Assembly (NCBI GenBank): GCA_002917775.1
Contig: KZ627158.1
Span: 16,745-80,744 of the forward strand
DNA: 64,000 bases
Reading direction: 5' to 3'
From: Glaciozyma antarctica PI12
Lineage: Eukaryota > Basidiomycota > Microbotryomycetes > Kriegeriales > Camptobasidiaceae
Below the pieces are notes generated by a model that saw nothing but the letters and a program-made list of their open reading frames with translations, did no database searches and was not told where the DNA came from. The translations under genes were made by a program, and so were the position numbers. Below are positions 43,877-55,685 of this stretch, piece by piece. Within the stretch, counting starts at the first letter, position 1, and each line of letters opens with the position of its first letter.

Positions 43877-46423
43877 ATGGATCCTACTCATCCCACTTCA
43901 GCTGGAACAACCATCGTACCCTCCCAACCTCCCTCGCGCGCCGCCTCCGTCAAACACCCTCAAGCACCTTCGATGCAGCAGCAAGAGGACGAGTTCGATG
44001 AGCCGCCCAAGAAGGATCGCGCCCCTCCCTTCGTAGTCATCCTCTGCCTCTTCCAGTCTCTCGCCGGTTTGCTCTTCGGATGGGAGAGCGGAGGAATCGC
44101 CGGAGTCGTCAACCAAGCTGATTGTGCGTCCTAACTTGGTCACCCTCGGCGTTGCGTGAGCTGATCTCCAGTGGCGTTCGTCTAACAGACCAGATGAGGT
44201 TCGGCGAACCTGACCCCAACACCGCGACGGGCTTCATCATCCCCACCACCCGTCTTTCCATCATCACCTCCTTCCTCGGACTCGGTGCGCTCTTTGGCGC
44301 CCTCCTCGCCGGATCGATCTCGTCGCGCGTCGGCATCAAGGTGGCCTTCATGTTCTCCCTGGTCATCTTCCTTATTGGTATCGCGGTCGAAACGAGCGCG
44401 CAGTATCAGTGGGGACAGATCGTTGCGGGACGCCTCATCGCTGGGTACGGAATTGGGAGTCTGAGCATGCTTGCGCCGCTTTACCAGGCCGAGTGCTCGC
44501 CTAGGCATCTTCGTGGGCTCATTACCTGCACGTACCAGCTCTGCGCCACCCTTGGGTACGTCCTCCTTTCTACGCTGCTGATTCCGCTCGCTGACCCTGC
44601 TCTCTCGGCGCAGAATGTACGATGTCGCTTCGATCTTTCGCATCGCGCAACGACCACTAACATGTTTCGCACGAACAGCTTCCTCGCTAACGTCGTCAAC
44701 TACACGTTCCGCAACCGAACCGGCTCCATCACCTGGCGAATCCCCATCGGCGTCCAGCTCGTCTTCGTACGTCCCTCGGTCGCTCTCCCCTCGCACTCCT
44801 AACCCTCTTACGACAGGGAACTCTCCTCCTAATCGGCACCGCCTTATCCCCCGAATCTCCTCGCTACTTCATCGCCCGCGGCAACGTCGACCAAGCGCGT
44901 ACCAACCTCGCCAAACTCCGAGACCTCCCCGTCGACCACCCCGAGTTGGAGCAGGAGATCCAGACGCTCGTCAAGGCGAACGAGGCGGAGAAGGCGTTGG
45001 GAAGCGTTAGTTACCGCGAGTGCTTCTCGAACGAGGGAAGGATGCTTTTGAGGACTTTGATTGGGATCCTCGTTCAGGCGGGTCAGCAATGGTCTGGAGT
45101 CAACTTCTGTGAGTCCTCGCTAAGGTAACAGAAGTGAGTAACAGCACTGACTCGCTTGCAAGTCTGTGAGTTTCTCTAGCGCGACATCTCCTCGCCACAC
45201 CGTCTAACCTCTCTCGCAGTCTCCTACGGCGTCAAGTTCTTCGCTTCGGCCGGTATCAGCGATTCCTTCCTCATCCAAGTCATCCTCGGAGCCGTCAAGT
45301 CCGTTCCCTCCCTCCTCCCCCACTCCCCCGCTAAACATCCTCTTCGCAGCGTCGTCTCGACATTCCCCGGACTATGGGCCGTCGAGCACCTCGGTCGTCG
45401 TCAAACCCTCCTCATCGGATCAGTCATCATGTACGTCTCTCCCTCCTCTTCTCCATTGTTTCGAAACTGACCCCGTTGCAGGTTCACCGGACAAGTCGTA
45501 GCTGGAGCCGTCGGGACAGCCAGTACGTCCCTCCTCTCCCATTCTCCCTTCCTTCGCTGACCGAATCTCGCAGGCCCCAACGGAGAGGTGGCAGGAAAAA
45601 TCCTTATCACTTTCTCCTGCATCTTCATCTTCGGATTCGCCTCCACCTGGGGTCCTCTCGGTGCGCTCTTCTTCCTTTTTGTGCGCGGGAGCGGAGGCTG
45701 ATGAGGTTGTGTAGGATGGGTCGTCGCGGCTGAGCAGTTCCCTATCCGCCTTGCTGCGGCTTGTGTCTCTATGGCTACTGCTTCCAACTGGGGAAACAGT
45801 GCGTCTTCATTTTCGCAATCTCATGCGAAGGTGCTGATGGAGTCCTTTTCGGCAGACTTTTTGCTTGCGATCATCACGCCTTATATCACCGATGAGGGCT
45901 ACGTACGCTCTCCCCTCCCTAACGTCGTCGGAACGAGGAACTGATATCGCGTTGCAGGGAAACCTCCAGGCCAAGATCGTGCGTTTCTCGGAGTCCGCCC
46001 GTGCGGACCACCACTGACTCCCTCTCTCTCGCGCAGACCTTTATCTGGGCAGGAGCCATCGTTGTCTTTGGTCTCTTTGTCCTGTTTTTCGTCCCCGAGG
46101 TTCGTCTCTCCCCTCCTCCCCTCTCGCAGCTCGCTCGCTCCCTCTCTCCTCTCGCTCCCTTCCTCTCCTCATTTCCCTCTACCTTCCAATCAACCTCTCT
46201 CCCCTCCAATCAATCACTAACCACTTCCCCCACACAGACCAAAGGACTCTCCCTCCTCCAAGTCGACGAGATGTACCTTTCCCGCGTCAACGCGCTCCGC
46301 TCAGCCTCCTGGGTGCCCTACGGCGGTTCCTCGACCCGTAACGCCGGGATGGGGTTGAAGCTCGAGACTTCTCACCATGAAGTGGCGCCTAAGAGGGCGC
46401 TGGAGGAGGATGTGGTCGCTTGA
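43877..46423 (+). CDS. MFS sugar transporter (SP family), with two 3-nt exons
   Basis: Twelve-helix proton/sugar-type plasma-membrane carrier. Start ATG 43877 (MDPTHPTSAGTTIVPSQPPS). TM1 is FVVILCLFQSLAGLLFGWES. Then FIIPTTRLSIITSFLGLGAL, VAGRLIAGYGIGSLSMLAPL, YQAECSPRHLRGLITCTYQL (the family SPxxxRG motif), TLGIFLANVVNYTF, PESPRYFIARGN, GQQWSGVNFFFSYGVKFFAS, LGRRQTLLIGSVIM, WGPLGWVVAEQFPIRLAA and VPETKGLSLLQVDEMYLSRV. TGA 46421-46423. About 14 exons; two of them appear to be 3 nt long (44614-44616 and 45163-45165), each restoring a residue expected by the family spacing. The sugar specificity cannot be read. Lies upstream of formate dehydrogenase in the same direction. Confidence 0.9.
44614..44616 (+). 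other. 3-nt microexon (AAT) in the sugar-transporter gene
   Basis: The preceding intron runs 44556-44613 (GTACGT...CTGACC...GCGCAG, 58 nt) and the following one 44617-44678 (GTACGA...CTAAC...ACAG, 62 nt). Inclusion gives ATLGIFLANVV, the usual LGI(F/W) spacing of sugar porters; skipping stays in frame but deletes the Ile. Confidence 0.7.
45163..45165 (+). other. 3-nt microexon (TCT) in the sugar-transporter gene
   Basis: It lies between two introns of 54 nt each (45109-45162 ending GCAAG; 45166-45219 ending CGCAG), both with a branch-point motif (CTGAC, CTAAC). Inclusion gives GVNFFFSYG, with the same spacing as NFIFYYG in known transporters; skipping gives a shorter NFFSYG. Confidence 0.65.
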
Positions 46424-47086
46424 GCGAACCGAAAGTGGACACTCGATAGATTTAATGTGTCGGCGCAATAGAATAACCCGCTTCCTCACTCGCTTTGCGC
46501 TGAGCTTTCTGCGCTGTATGAGCTTTTCCTCGGAGCAGTGTGGGCTTTATCAGCGACGTTCGCTCAGAGCGAGGAGGTACTGCGTCCTCAGCGCAGGCAA
46601 GGCAGTCACGACATATCGGGCCGTCTCCTCGGTGCTCAGCGCGCAGTTGTCGTCGTGACGATAATCCAAGTGAGCTGTGGAGGAAGCTTGGTAAGGGCCA
46701 CGGCGTCTCACGAGATGTGTTCGGTCGCAGCGAACGCGGGGTAATTAGGAATTAATGGGGGTAGGAGGGAGGTAGGATGGGTGGATCTTGAGGGCGATGG
46801 TGGCGATCGCAGCTACGGATGGAGGGCGGAGTAGGGCAAGACGCCTTGTAAGTAGCTTAGGATTCACTGGCTCGCGTCTGAGTAGCTTGGAGCGAGTGAG
46901 GAATGAGTCCGGTGGTCAAGTGGAGGGACGCTGAGCCAACTAATTTAATCAAATTGTTTCAAGGCCGGGGTAACTTGAGCTCCTTCATTCCTCCTCTCTC
47001 TCTCTCCTTCACACAACTCACTCGGACTCACCACCGAACACCACTTCACCACCTTCACCAACACCACAGCAACTACCTCGAACAAG
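46424..47086. promoter_or_regulatory. Spacer upstream of formate dehydrogenase
   Basis: 663 nt with the transporter 3' UTR and the formate dehydrogenase promoter. A pyrimidine-rich leader (about 46985-47080, with CTCTCTCTCTC and CACC repeats) precedes the ATG, typical of highly expressed fungal genes. No gene seen. Confidence 0.5.
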
Positions 47087-48835
47087 ATGGTCAAGGTGAG
47101 CAGCACCTCTCCACGACCCAAGCCGAACCGATCGCTGACCCCCACTTCCTCTGCCACTCTCCCTGTCCTCCCGCGCACCTGCAACGACACGCAGGTCCTC
47201 ATGATTCTCTACGATGGAGGCGAGCACGCCGTCCAGCAGCCCAAGCTCCTCGGCACGACCGAGAACAGCCTCGGCCTAGCGCCCTACATCAAGGAGCAAG
47301 GATGGGAGCTCGTTGTCACCTCGAGCAAGGAGGGACCTGATTCCGATTTCCAGAAACACATTGTCGACTCCGAGTGAGCTCTCTTTCCTTGTGGGGGACT
47401 TGGGAGGAAGGTCGGAGCTAACATCTCCTTCAACCACGCAGTGGTACGCTTTCGATCGACCTTGCCCTCAAGCTCGAGTGCTCAGCTAACGCGCGCTTGC
47501 AGTCCTCATTACCACTCCCTTCCACCCCGGATACCTCACCGCCGAAGTCCTTGCCAAGGCCAAGAACCTCAAGGTGAGCCCTCACCCCCACTTCGGCGCC
47601 GTCTCCCCTCGAGGCTGGGAGCTAACGTCGTTGATGCGCGCAGATCTGTATCACCGCCGGAGTTGGATCGGACCACATTGATCTCAACGCTGCCAACGTG
47701 CGCAAGATCACCGTCGCTGAGGTCACTGGATCTAACGTCGTCTCGTGCGTTCGTCCTCGGCTTCCTTTCGAGCTTCTTGCTGACCTCGTCTCTCCTCCAC
47801 AGCGTCGCCGAGCATGTCGGTAAGTTCTAATCCTACCTCTCCCATTCCCTACCCCATTCCCCATCGCTCCATAACCCCCCAGCTGACCCGTCCCCGATCT
47901 CGCAGTCATGTCCATCCTCCTCCTCGTCCGCAACTTTGTCCCCGCCCACGAGCAGATCATCTCGGGCGACTGGAACGTTGCTGCGATTGCCAAGGACGCT
48001 TACGACCTCGAGGGCAAGGTCATCGGAACGCTTGGAGCTGGTCGCATTGGCTACCGTGTCCTCCAGCGCCTCTTGCCTTTCGACCCCAAGGAGCTCCTTT
48101 ACTGTGCGTTCCTCACTCGTTTCTCCCCGTCGAATAGTCCTTACGAAGTGACGAATAGACGACTACCAGTCTCTCCCTGCTGAGGCCGAGGCTGCCGTCA
48201 AGGCCCGCCGCGTCGAGGACCTCAAGGAGTTCCTCGGCCAGCTGGACGTCCTCACTGTCAACTGCCCTCTCCACGAGAGCACCAAGGGTATTATCAAGTA
48301 CGTTCTTCCCCCTTCCTCCTCCCTTAGCAGCGCTAACCACGCTACCCCCTCGCAGCAAGGAGACCCTTTCGTACATGAAGAAGGGCGCATGGATCGTCAA
48401 CACCGCTCGCGGAGCTCTCTGCATCGCAGAGGACGTCACTGCCGCTCTCGAGTCGGGCCACATCGCTGGATACGCCGGAGACGTCTGGAACCAGCAGGTA
48501 CGCCCTCTCCCGCTCCTCTCCCTCGCTGGCACTCGCTGACGATTTTTCGTGCGCAGCCCGCACCCAAGGATCACTGCTGGCGTAACATGCGTGGCCCCAA
48601 CGGCAACGGAAACGGCATGGTCGCTCACTACTCCGGTTTGTCTCCCTTCCCTCCCTCGAACTCGGCTGACACCGACGCCACAGGAACGACCCTCGACGCC
48701 CAGGCCCGCTACGCCGCTGGGACTAAGCAGATCCTCGATAACTGGTTCCACAACAAGCCTCAGACGCCCGCCGATATCATTGTTGAGAATGGGGATTACG
48801 CGACCAAGGCGTACGGGCAGCGCGACAAGAAGTGA
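47087..48835 (+). CDS. FDH1: NAD-dependent formate dehydrogenase
   Basis: Oxidises formate to CO2 with NAD+, detoxifying formate and yielding NADH; D-2-hydroxyacid dehydrogenase fold. Start ATG 47087 (MVK), then [40 protein letters not shown], a 2-nt exon (47442-47443) joining IVDSD to [51 protein letters not shown] (partly a 17-nt exon), [20 protein letters not shown], the NAD fold [68 protein letters not shown] and [17 protein letters not shown] with the catalytic His. TGA 48833-48835. No mitochondrial leader, so probably cytosolic. Full family length; all signature motifs intact. Confidence 0.95.
47442..47443 (+). other. 2-nt microexon (TG) in the formate dehydrogenase gene
   Basis: Introns 47374-47441 (GTGAGC...GCTAAC...CGCAG) and 47444-47502 (GTACGC...GCTAAC...TGCAG) leave only TG between them. 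GA + TG + TC restores Asp-Val and the conserved [13 protein letters not shown]. Skipping the two bases shifts the frame and destroys the enzyme. Confidence 0.75.
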
Positions 48836-48934
48836 GCGTGGTTTAGTAGGCGTTTGTTGATAGGATTCTCCCCGCTGTGACTTGATCGATTGGAATTCGA
48901 AGGACTTGAAGTGATTCATGCTTCGTTGCTTCTC

Positions 48935-49537
<603 letters not shown>

Positions 49538-49615
49538 TCTCAAACACAAAAAAACCCGCTATGTCCAATCCCAAAGAGCTATGCACACCAACCACCACCA
49601 CCATCTCCAACCGCA

Positions 49616-51390
49616 TCAAAGCACCCTCCTCGTCCCCAACCCACTCCTCCATCCCCCCTCCCTCCTCTCCTCCTCCCTCCTCCCTCCTCCCGCCCCAGCA
49701 CCCCCTTCCTCCGACGCTCCAACACCCCCCTCCTCCAAAGCCCCAGCATCCACCCACGTTGTCCCTTCCTCCCCCTCCGCAGCGGTTTCCAGAGGAGGGA
49801 AGGAGAGGGAAGCGAGGTCGCGAGTTTTGATGTTGCGGAAATTGACTTCGGGATGCGTCTGTCGTTTGAGGAGACTTTAGTGCGGTTCCAAGAGGGAGAA
49901 GGGAGGAGGGAGTGAAGGAGCAAGGGGGCGGGGGAGCGAGGGGGAGGGCCCGAGGGAGGGTGGTGGCGAGGTGGTGGGTAGGAAACGAGTGAGGGAATTG
50001 CGAAGTAGCGGGAGTGAGGAGGATTTGCGGAGATAGAAGCGGTGTGAGGGATGGGGGAGGGGAAGGAGGAGGGGAGAATGGGAAAGCGCGAAAGGACGTA
50101 CGAGCATGTGTCGCTTGAGGTTCGAAAAGACACTAAACGGCCTCGCACACGCCTCGACGGGGCACGCGAACGCTGTACCGCACCATCAGCGCCCTCCCCC
50201 CCAGCGAAAGAACGAAGAACTCACGCCTCTCCCCCGAGTGCGACCTCCTGTGCGTATCCCTCGCCGACGGTCTCCCAACTACCCACTCATCAGCCCCTCC
50301 TCACCAGACGCGAGAGAAGAAACTCACAGCTCTTCTCACACCCCTCGAACCCGCATTTATAAACCCTCCTCGCAGCGTCCTTGGGCGGGAAAGCGCGCTT
50401 CGAGAGAACTCGGGTTGGCTGGCCCGTGATTTTGCTGATAGGGCGGTCGGAAGACGATTCGTGCATCTGGCGCTTGGAGGAGGGGGCGATGATGAGAGGA
50501 GGGGAAGGGTGGGAGCGAGGTGGTGCATCGGCCTGGGTGGGAGTGGGGTAGGCGTAGTCGGCGCGAGGCGGGGCGTCGGAGTAGTTCGCTTGAGGCGGAA
50601 AAAAGGGGAAGGAGTGAGGTTCGGAGGAGTAGGAGTGAGGGGATTCGAGGAGGTAGGGCGAGTAGGGAGTCGAGAGAGTCGTGCTGAGGCTGAGAGTCGA
50701 GGAGGCTGGACTTGGAGCTGAGGAAGGTGGGCTGGGGAGATAGCTGACCGTACCGTGGCTCGACTGTACGATGGTCGGAGGGGAGAAGAGGGCGGACGAG
50801 TGGTAGGTCGGTGCGAGGGCGTAACCTCCGTGCGACGCTGCGAGGAGCGGGTTCGGGGCTCCAGCAGACTTGAACGCGGTACGGTGCGCCGTCGGCTCGA
50901 GGTTGAGGATCGGAGAGTCGTAGAAGTACGGGAAATGGGACAGCGAGATCCAGTTCGTTGGAGGTGGGTCGTCATCCGAGTCCCGAGCCCGCGGGGTCGG
51001 AGGAATGCGAGAGTCCGGGAGGGGGGCGGGAGACTGAATGAGCGGTCGAGCTGGAAAGGTGAAGGGCTGAGAAGAGAGATCCCACTGCCTTGGGAGCGCT
51101 GGGAAGTAGGGGGCGGCTTGGGGGAGGGCGTGAGGAGGGAAGGTGGCGGAGTGATACTGAGGCACTTTGACGTCTCCAGAGATGGCGTACGAGTTGCCGT
51201 AGAAAAGAGAGCTGCTGTGCGGCGGGGGCGGCGAGGCGAAAGTGGCGAACTGATGGGTGGCGTTGATGAAGCCTTCTGGGGTCGAGTCGGACCAGCGTTG
51301 AGCGTGCGCGTTCATGTCCTCGTCGTGGTCGGGCAAGCTCTGGGTCGCCTCGACCAGAGCGAGCAGGGCAAGAGGGTTGGGTGCCGCCAT
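49616..51390 (-). CDS. C2H2 zinc-finger transcription factor with Pro/Ser-rich activation-type region
   Basis: Start ATG 51390 (MAAPNPLALLALVEATQSLP). About 350 residues of disordered Pro/Ser/Tyr-rich sequence precede two C-terminal C2H2 fingers split by introns: YKCGFEGCEKS plus FGRPSARDTHRRSHSGE, then RPFACPVEACARPFSVFSNL with KRHML. The linker HSGERPF is the canonical TGEKP-type linker. After KRHMLV a longer intron (about 220 nt, from about 50103) is inferred, leading to HPEVNFRNIKTRDLASLSFP and a Gly/Glu/Arg-rich tail to TGA 49618-49616; this last part is less certain. Probably a nuclear DNA-binding regulator; target genes unknown. Confidence 0.8.
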
Positions 51391-52687
51391 CGTGTGTTGA
51401 GCGGTAAGAGGGAGAGAGGAGAATATGGGAGCGGAGAATTTGGGGGACCAAGTTGGTGAGAATCGCTCCTCCTCGGCTCCTCCCTCGCTCCCCTCGCTTA
51501 TCGCGGTTTTTCACATCGCTCACCTCGGTTCCTCACACCCTCTCCCTCCCCTCACCGTCCTGCTTCCCTCCCAATCCTGACTCCCATTGAGCCGCTCACA
51601 TGCCCTGCAGATCGGAAGCAGTTTGCAACAATTCGCGACCGTTTTAAAGACACGCGGGCGCCAGAGGTCTTGGCTGAGCAACCGAACGCAAACTTTCAGA
51701 GAGCGGGGAGAGCAGACTGGCCTCGGAGCTGGCTGGCAGAGTCGACAAGAGAGCAGAGTTTGGTAGGAAGAAGAAGAGGAGCAGATCCTTCAGCGTAAAC
51801 CAAGTCCCAAGCTGTGCCTGGCTGGGCCTGGACTCCGGCGCCGATTCTCCCGAGAGCAAACCTGAGCGTAGCGAGTCAACAAGCTCAGCCCCTTTAGATT
51901 CGACAATTTCCCAGGTCGGCCACGCTGCCCTCAGGGTACGCCCACAGCCTCCCCCCCCCCCCCCCTCCCCCCACCGCGTCAACGACCACGGTACTCTCGC
52001 CGGCGCACCTCTCCTAGGCCGACTTTCAGAGCCAAGCACCCACCTCCCCTCGCAGGAACAGGACCCGGCGAGACTGCTACTAGAAAGACCAAGGACGCCT
52101 TAGAGATATCATAGGTGAGTCGGCGAATCAGGGACAGAGGGCGGAGAAGGACGGAGAGGGACAGGGAGAAACTACGGTGCAATGGCCTAGGCAGCGTTCC
52201 TGGAGCACGACTCGTGGTGTCGAGGTAGGAGAGACGAGTGCGGGAGGGCCTTGTTTTGCTCTGCTCGGCATAGGGAGGCTGTGGGAGCGAGTTCGGCGGC
52301 GAGGGCGACTCTGCTGTTTCTCGAGGCTGGACGGGGTGGATCTTGCCTCTCCCACCGCGCTCGCTGCCCCAAGCTACAGCTTCTGGCTTCTGCTGGGAAG
52401 GTGCGATGGGTAGGAAGGATGGCACACCAACGCCTGAAGGCGATAGCGGCTCCTCGGAGGAAGCTGACTCGCGGGGAGGCCCTCTCGTGTTTGTTTGTGC
52501 GGGACTCGAGGCGGGGGCGAACTAGGTGGGCCAGACGAGTACGCTGGAGCTCTGGCTCGCAATGGCAGCATTCGGGGCCCGGAGACCGACGGGACTGGAG
52601 CTTACCCAGCGACGTGGAGGGCACCATCTCAGCAACTGGAGGAGCACTCGCTCACCTCACTCTCCTCCACAGACACCTCTCTCCAAG
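51391..52687. promoter_or_regulatory. Divergent spacer, C2H2 gene / kinase gene
   Basis: 1.3-kb head-to-head region with both promoters. A C-tract at 51951-51972 (15 Cs, T, 6 Cs) is present. An in-frame extension upstream of the kinase ATG exists (from 52526) but has no conserved text. No other gene seen. Confidence 0.5.
51951..51972. repeat. Poly-C tract
   Basis: Fifteen C, one T, six C. Such tracts are hard to sequence and may be miscounted; on the other strand it is a G-run. Confidence 0.9.
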
Positions 52688-54743
52688 ATGCCAAGCTCGC
52701 TCTCGCACAGCGGTACGGCTTCGGCGATTGCAGCCTCCCTTGCGCCGCTCCTTCTCCCCTCCGAACGAGAACAAGTCCGCCTCTCCTCCTCCCTCCCCGC
52801 CTCGCTCTCCTCGACCCCTCCTCAATCCGTACCCACCAAATCCCGCAACGACCTCTTCACTCTCGACTGGTCCCCCGTCACCCCAAACCTCTCCAAAGGA
52901 CCTCTCCCTCCGCCCTCCCTCGCACCACTCGCCATCCCTCCCCGCCCCGCTCGACCACCACAACTCGTGCTCCCTCCCACCCCTCCCCTAGACTCTCACT
53001 ACCTCCGACCCCCCTCCAGCTCCAGTCCCAAACCTCGTTCCTACACTCAAACCCCCTCGCGACCTCCACTCGCACGGCAACACGAACCACCACCCGACGA
53101 CGAAGCTGGTAGCTCCTCCAACCCCATACTCGACACTCGCCAATCTCCCCGCCTCCGCCTTTCGCCTACAAAAGAGTATCACCTAGGCGAAGGCCGACAC
53201 GCGAGCGTTTACCTCGCCTCGTACATCCCTCTCTCCCCTGCCCCATCCTCCTCCATCTCCCGTACGCCCTCCTCCACCTCCACCTCCTCCACCTCCTCCC
53301 GCACCCCCTGGACCCTTTGCGCCGCCAAACGCATTCACCCAGACCGGGATTCCCAACTCGCCGGTCTAGGCGAAGCGTTCGTCCTCTCGCGCCTCGCCTC
53401 CTCCTCTCACCATATCCTCGGCTTGTACGGCGTTAAAGATGAGCGAAATGGAATCGAGGAAATCGAGGCCGTGTCGAGGAGGTCTTCTTACGGCTCTGCG
53501 GCGGGGGCGAGGAGGCAGGCGAGCTTTCAGGCGAGGGTGGAGATGGTGCCGCCGCTTGGGAGTCCTTCGCTTGAGAGTGGGGAGTTTGGGATACCGACGC
53601 AGGTGGTGGATGCGAAGCTGGCGAGAGTGAGGAAGGGTCCTAGGCATTCGGAGCCGGTGATGGGGCGGCGAGAATTGAGAGAGGAGAGAATTGAGGAGCG
53701 CGGGGGAGAAGAGGATCGTGTTGCTGCTCGAGTATTGTCCTTTTGGGCATGTGCTGGGGTCCCTACGAAGGTTTCCTGAGCGCGTCGGGAAGCGGAGATG
53801 GATGCAGTGGGCGAAGGAGCTTGTGGGCGCCGTGGTGTGGATGCACGAGAAGGGGATCCTGCACGGGGATATCAAGCCTCACAACGTCCTCGTACGTCCT
53901 CTCCTCTCTCCCACTGTCCTTACTGACTCCCTCCTCGCAGGTCGCTCAAGACCTCTCCCTCCGCCTCTCCGATTTCGGCATGTCACAATTCCTCCCCCCT
54001 CCCTCCTCCTCCACTCCTCTCCCGACCGACCCACTAGGCCTCGGTTCCCCCGCCTACTCTCCCCCCGAATTCGTCCAACCCCCTCCCTCCCCCTTCTCCT
54101 TCCCCTCTGACATCTTCTCCCTCGGCGTAACCCTCTCCGTCCTACTCTCCGCTCACGAGCCTTACGAAGGTCTTCGTGCCGTCGAGCGCATGTTCCTCGT
54201 CGCGAGAGGAGGGTACTGGGAATGGGAGGAACGACGTCGTCTCGGCTCGGTAGGAGAGGTGGAGACGTGGGAATGGGATGGGAGGACGAGTCAACCTGTT
54301 TCTCGAGCGGGGAGTATGAGGAGTACGCGTAGTGGGAGGAGTCGTGCGTCGGAGGGAGGAGCGGGGAGGAGGAGTGAGAGTGCTGAGAGTCGGTCGAGCG
54401 GGGTTAGGGAGAGTGGGGAGTGGGGAGGAGCGTGGAATGCGGCGATGAGGGCGAGCAAGTTGCTTTGGGATGAGGAGGAGGAGGAGGAGAGGCCCATGAC
54501 GCCGTCTAGTGCGACGCGGGCTTCTTTCTCGTTGCCGACTGAGGAGGAGGAGGAGGTGGTGGTGGTGGAGGAGGAACGGGAACGGGAGGCACGAGGTATG
54601 CGGATGGGACGCCGGTGCAGTACTTCCTCAGTGGAGAAGTCGTTCCGCTCGACGTGAGGGAGCTGATCAGGGCGATGACGAGTCCCAAGGCGGGGGATAG
54701 GCCGACGGCATTGGAGGTGCTGAGGGTGTTGGAGACTTTGTAG
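52688..54743 (+). CDS. Ser/Thr protein kinase-like protein, frame broken twice
   Basis: Start ATG 52688 (MPSSLSHSGTASAIAASLAP), a Pro/Ser-rich N-terminus, then a divergent kinase domain: glycine loop YHLGEGRHASVYLASY, lysine CAAKRIHPDRD, helix-C Glu in GEAFVLSRLA, hinge VLLLEYCPFGHVL, catalytic loop ILHGDIKPHNVLV (HGD instead of HRD, Asp and Asn kept), DFGMSQ, SPAYSPPEF (APE-like), SDIFSLGVTLSVLLSAHEPY, and LIRAMTSPKAGDRPTALEVL with the conserved Arg. TAG 54741-54743. A 16-bp direct duplication (gagaattgag at 53670 and 53686) puts VLLLEYC out of frame. A second break lies in the GAG/GGT repeat region (54540-54595) before YADGTPVQYF. One intron (about 53893-53940). Substrate unknown; family not narrowed. 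Confidence 0.75.
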
Positions 54744-55685
54744 GCGGGGGATAGAATCTGGAGGGACGAGTCGGCGGGCTCGATGGAAAGAAACCTTGTT
54801 GTCGTTCAGCAGTGCGTGGGAGGAGTCGCTTGACTTGTTTCTCTCCCTGCTCGTTCAAGAGCAGGTGCGTGGCGACGCGGGAACTGGCGCTGGGGCAGAA
54901 ATTGTCGACGAGGGGTCCGGCGCTCTCCGCGGGCGAGGACCGCTAGCAGCTCCCTCTCTTTTCCCAACTCGTCGCACTCAGCACTCACTGCTCGCCGAAA
55001 GAACAGCAGACCTCTCAGTCGTCGTTGCCGTACCACACCAGCGCGTACCGTCCTCGAGGACCTCCTTAACTCTTCTCAACCTGGCCTCCTCAAGATCGGT
55101 TGCCTCCGCTCTCTTCTCTCAACCTTTTCCCTGCCTACTCACTCTGCTTGGCTTTTGGGTTTGAACCCACAGCGGCTAAAACGACCTCGTCCGCGTCTTC
55201 TCTTCGATCTCGAAGCGTTTGCGTCTTCCTCATCGCGTCTTTTGCTTTCTACCTTCCTACCTTCGCCTTTGCTGCGCAGCGCGGCTCGACGGCGGGTATT
55301 CCGAGCCATCAGCAATCTGGGCTTACCATCCTCGGGACGCCGTAAGCTTACGATACGCCGCACAATAGCGTTCCTCTGCGCTGTGAGACCGAAGACGGTC
55401 TCTCGCCGCGAAGTTTGCGGGGCGATAACGCAGACGACTGGTGAGTTTGGTGTTGATGGGAGTATTCCCTCCTTGCAGAACGCAGCTTAAGAGCTCGGGA
55501 ACATCTGCGTGTTGGTGCCAGACGCGAGTCTGCTCTCCTTCGCAAGTCTCCCTCTTCTGTCGGACGAATTATTTCCGATACGGTAATACCCAAGCATCCC
55601 TAGACCCCGTGCCTATCGGTCTCGCTCCTCCCTTTTTCGGCGCGCCCGTCTCTCTCCTTATCACCACCCACCACCATCTCAAACG
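54744..55685. promoter_or_regulatory. Spacer upstream of amino-acid permease gene
   Basis: 942 nt with the kinase 3' UTR and the permease promoter. CT-rich leader sequence precedes the ATG at 55686. No gene, tRNA or repeat supported. Confidence 0.5.

Noticed and set aside
52526-52687. Upstream in-frame start for the kinase
   Set aside because: The extension has no conserved text, and the ATG at 52688 follows a more typical leader; not excluded.
55145-55180. B-box-like GGGTTTGAACCC suggesting a tRNA gene
   Set aside because: No A-box, acceptor stem or cloverleaf can be drawn around it; it is only a short palindrome.
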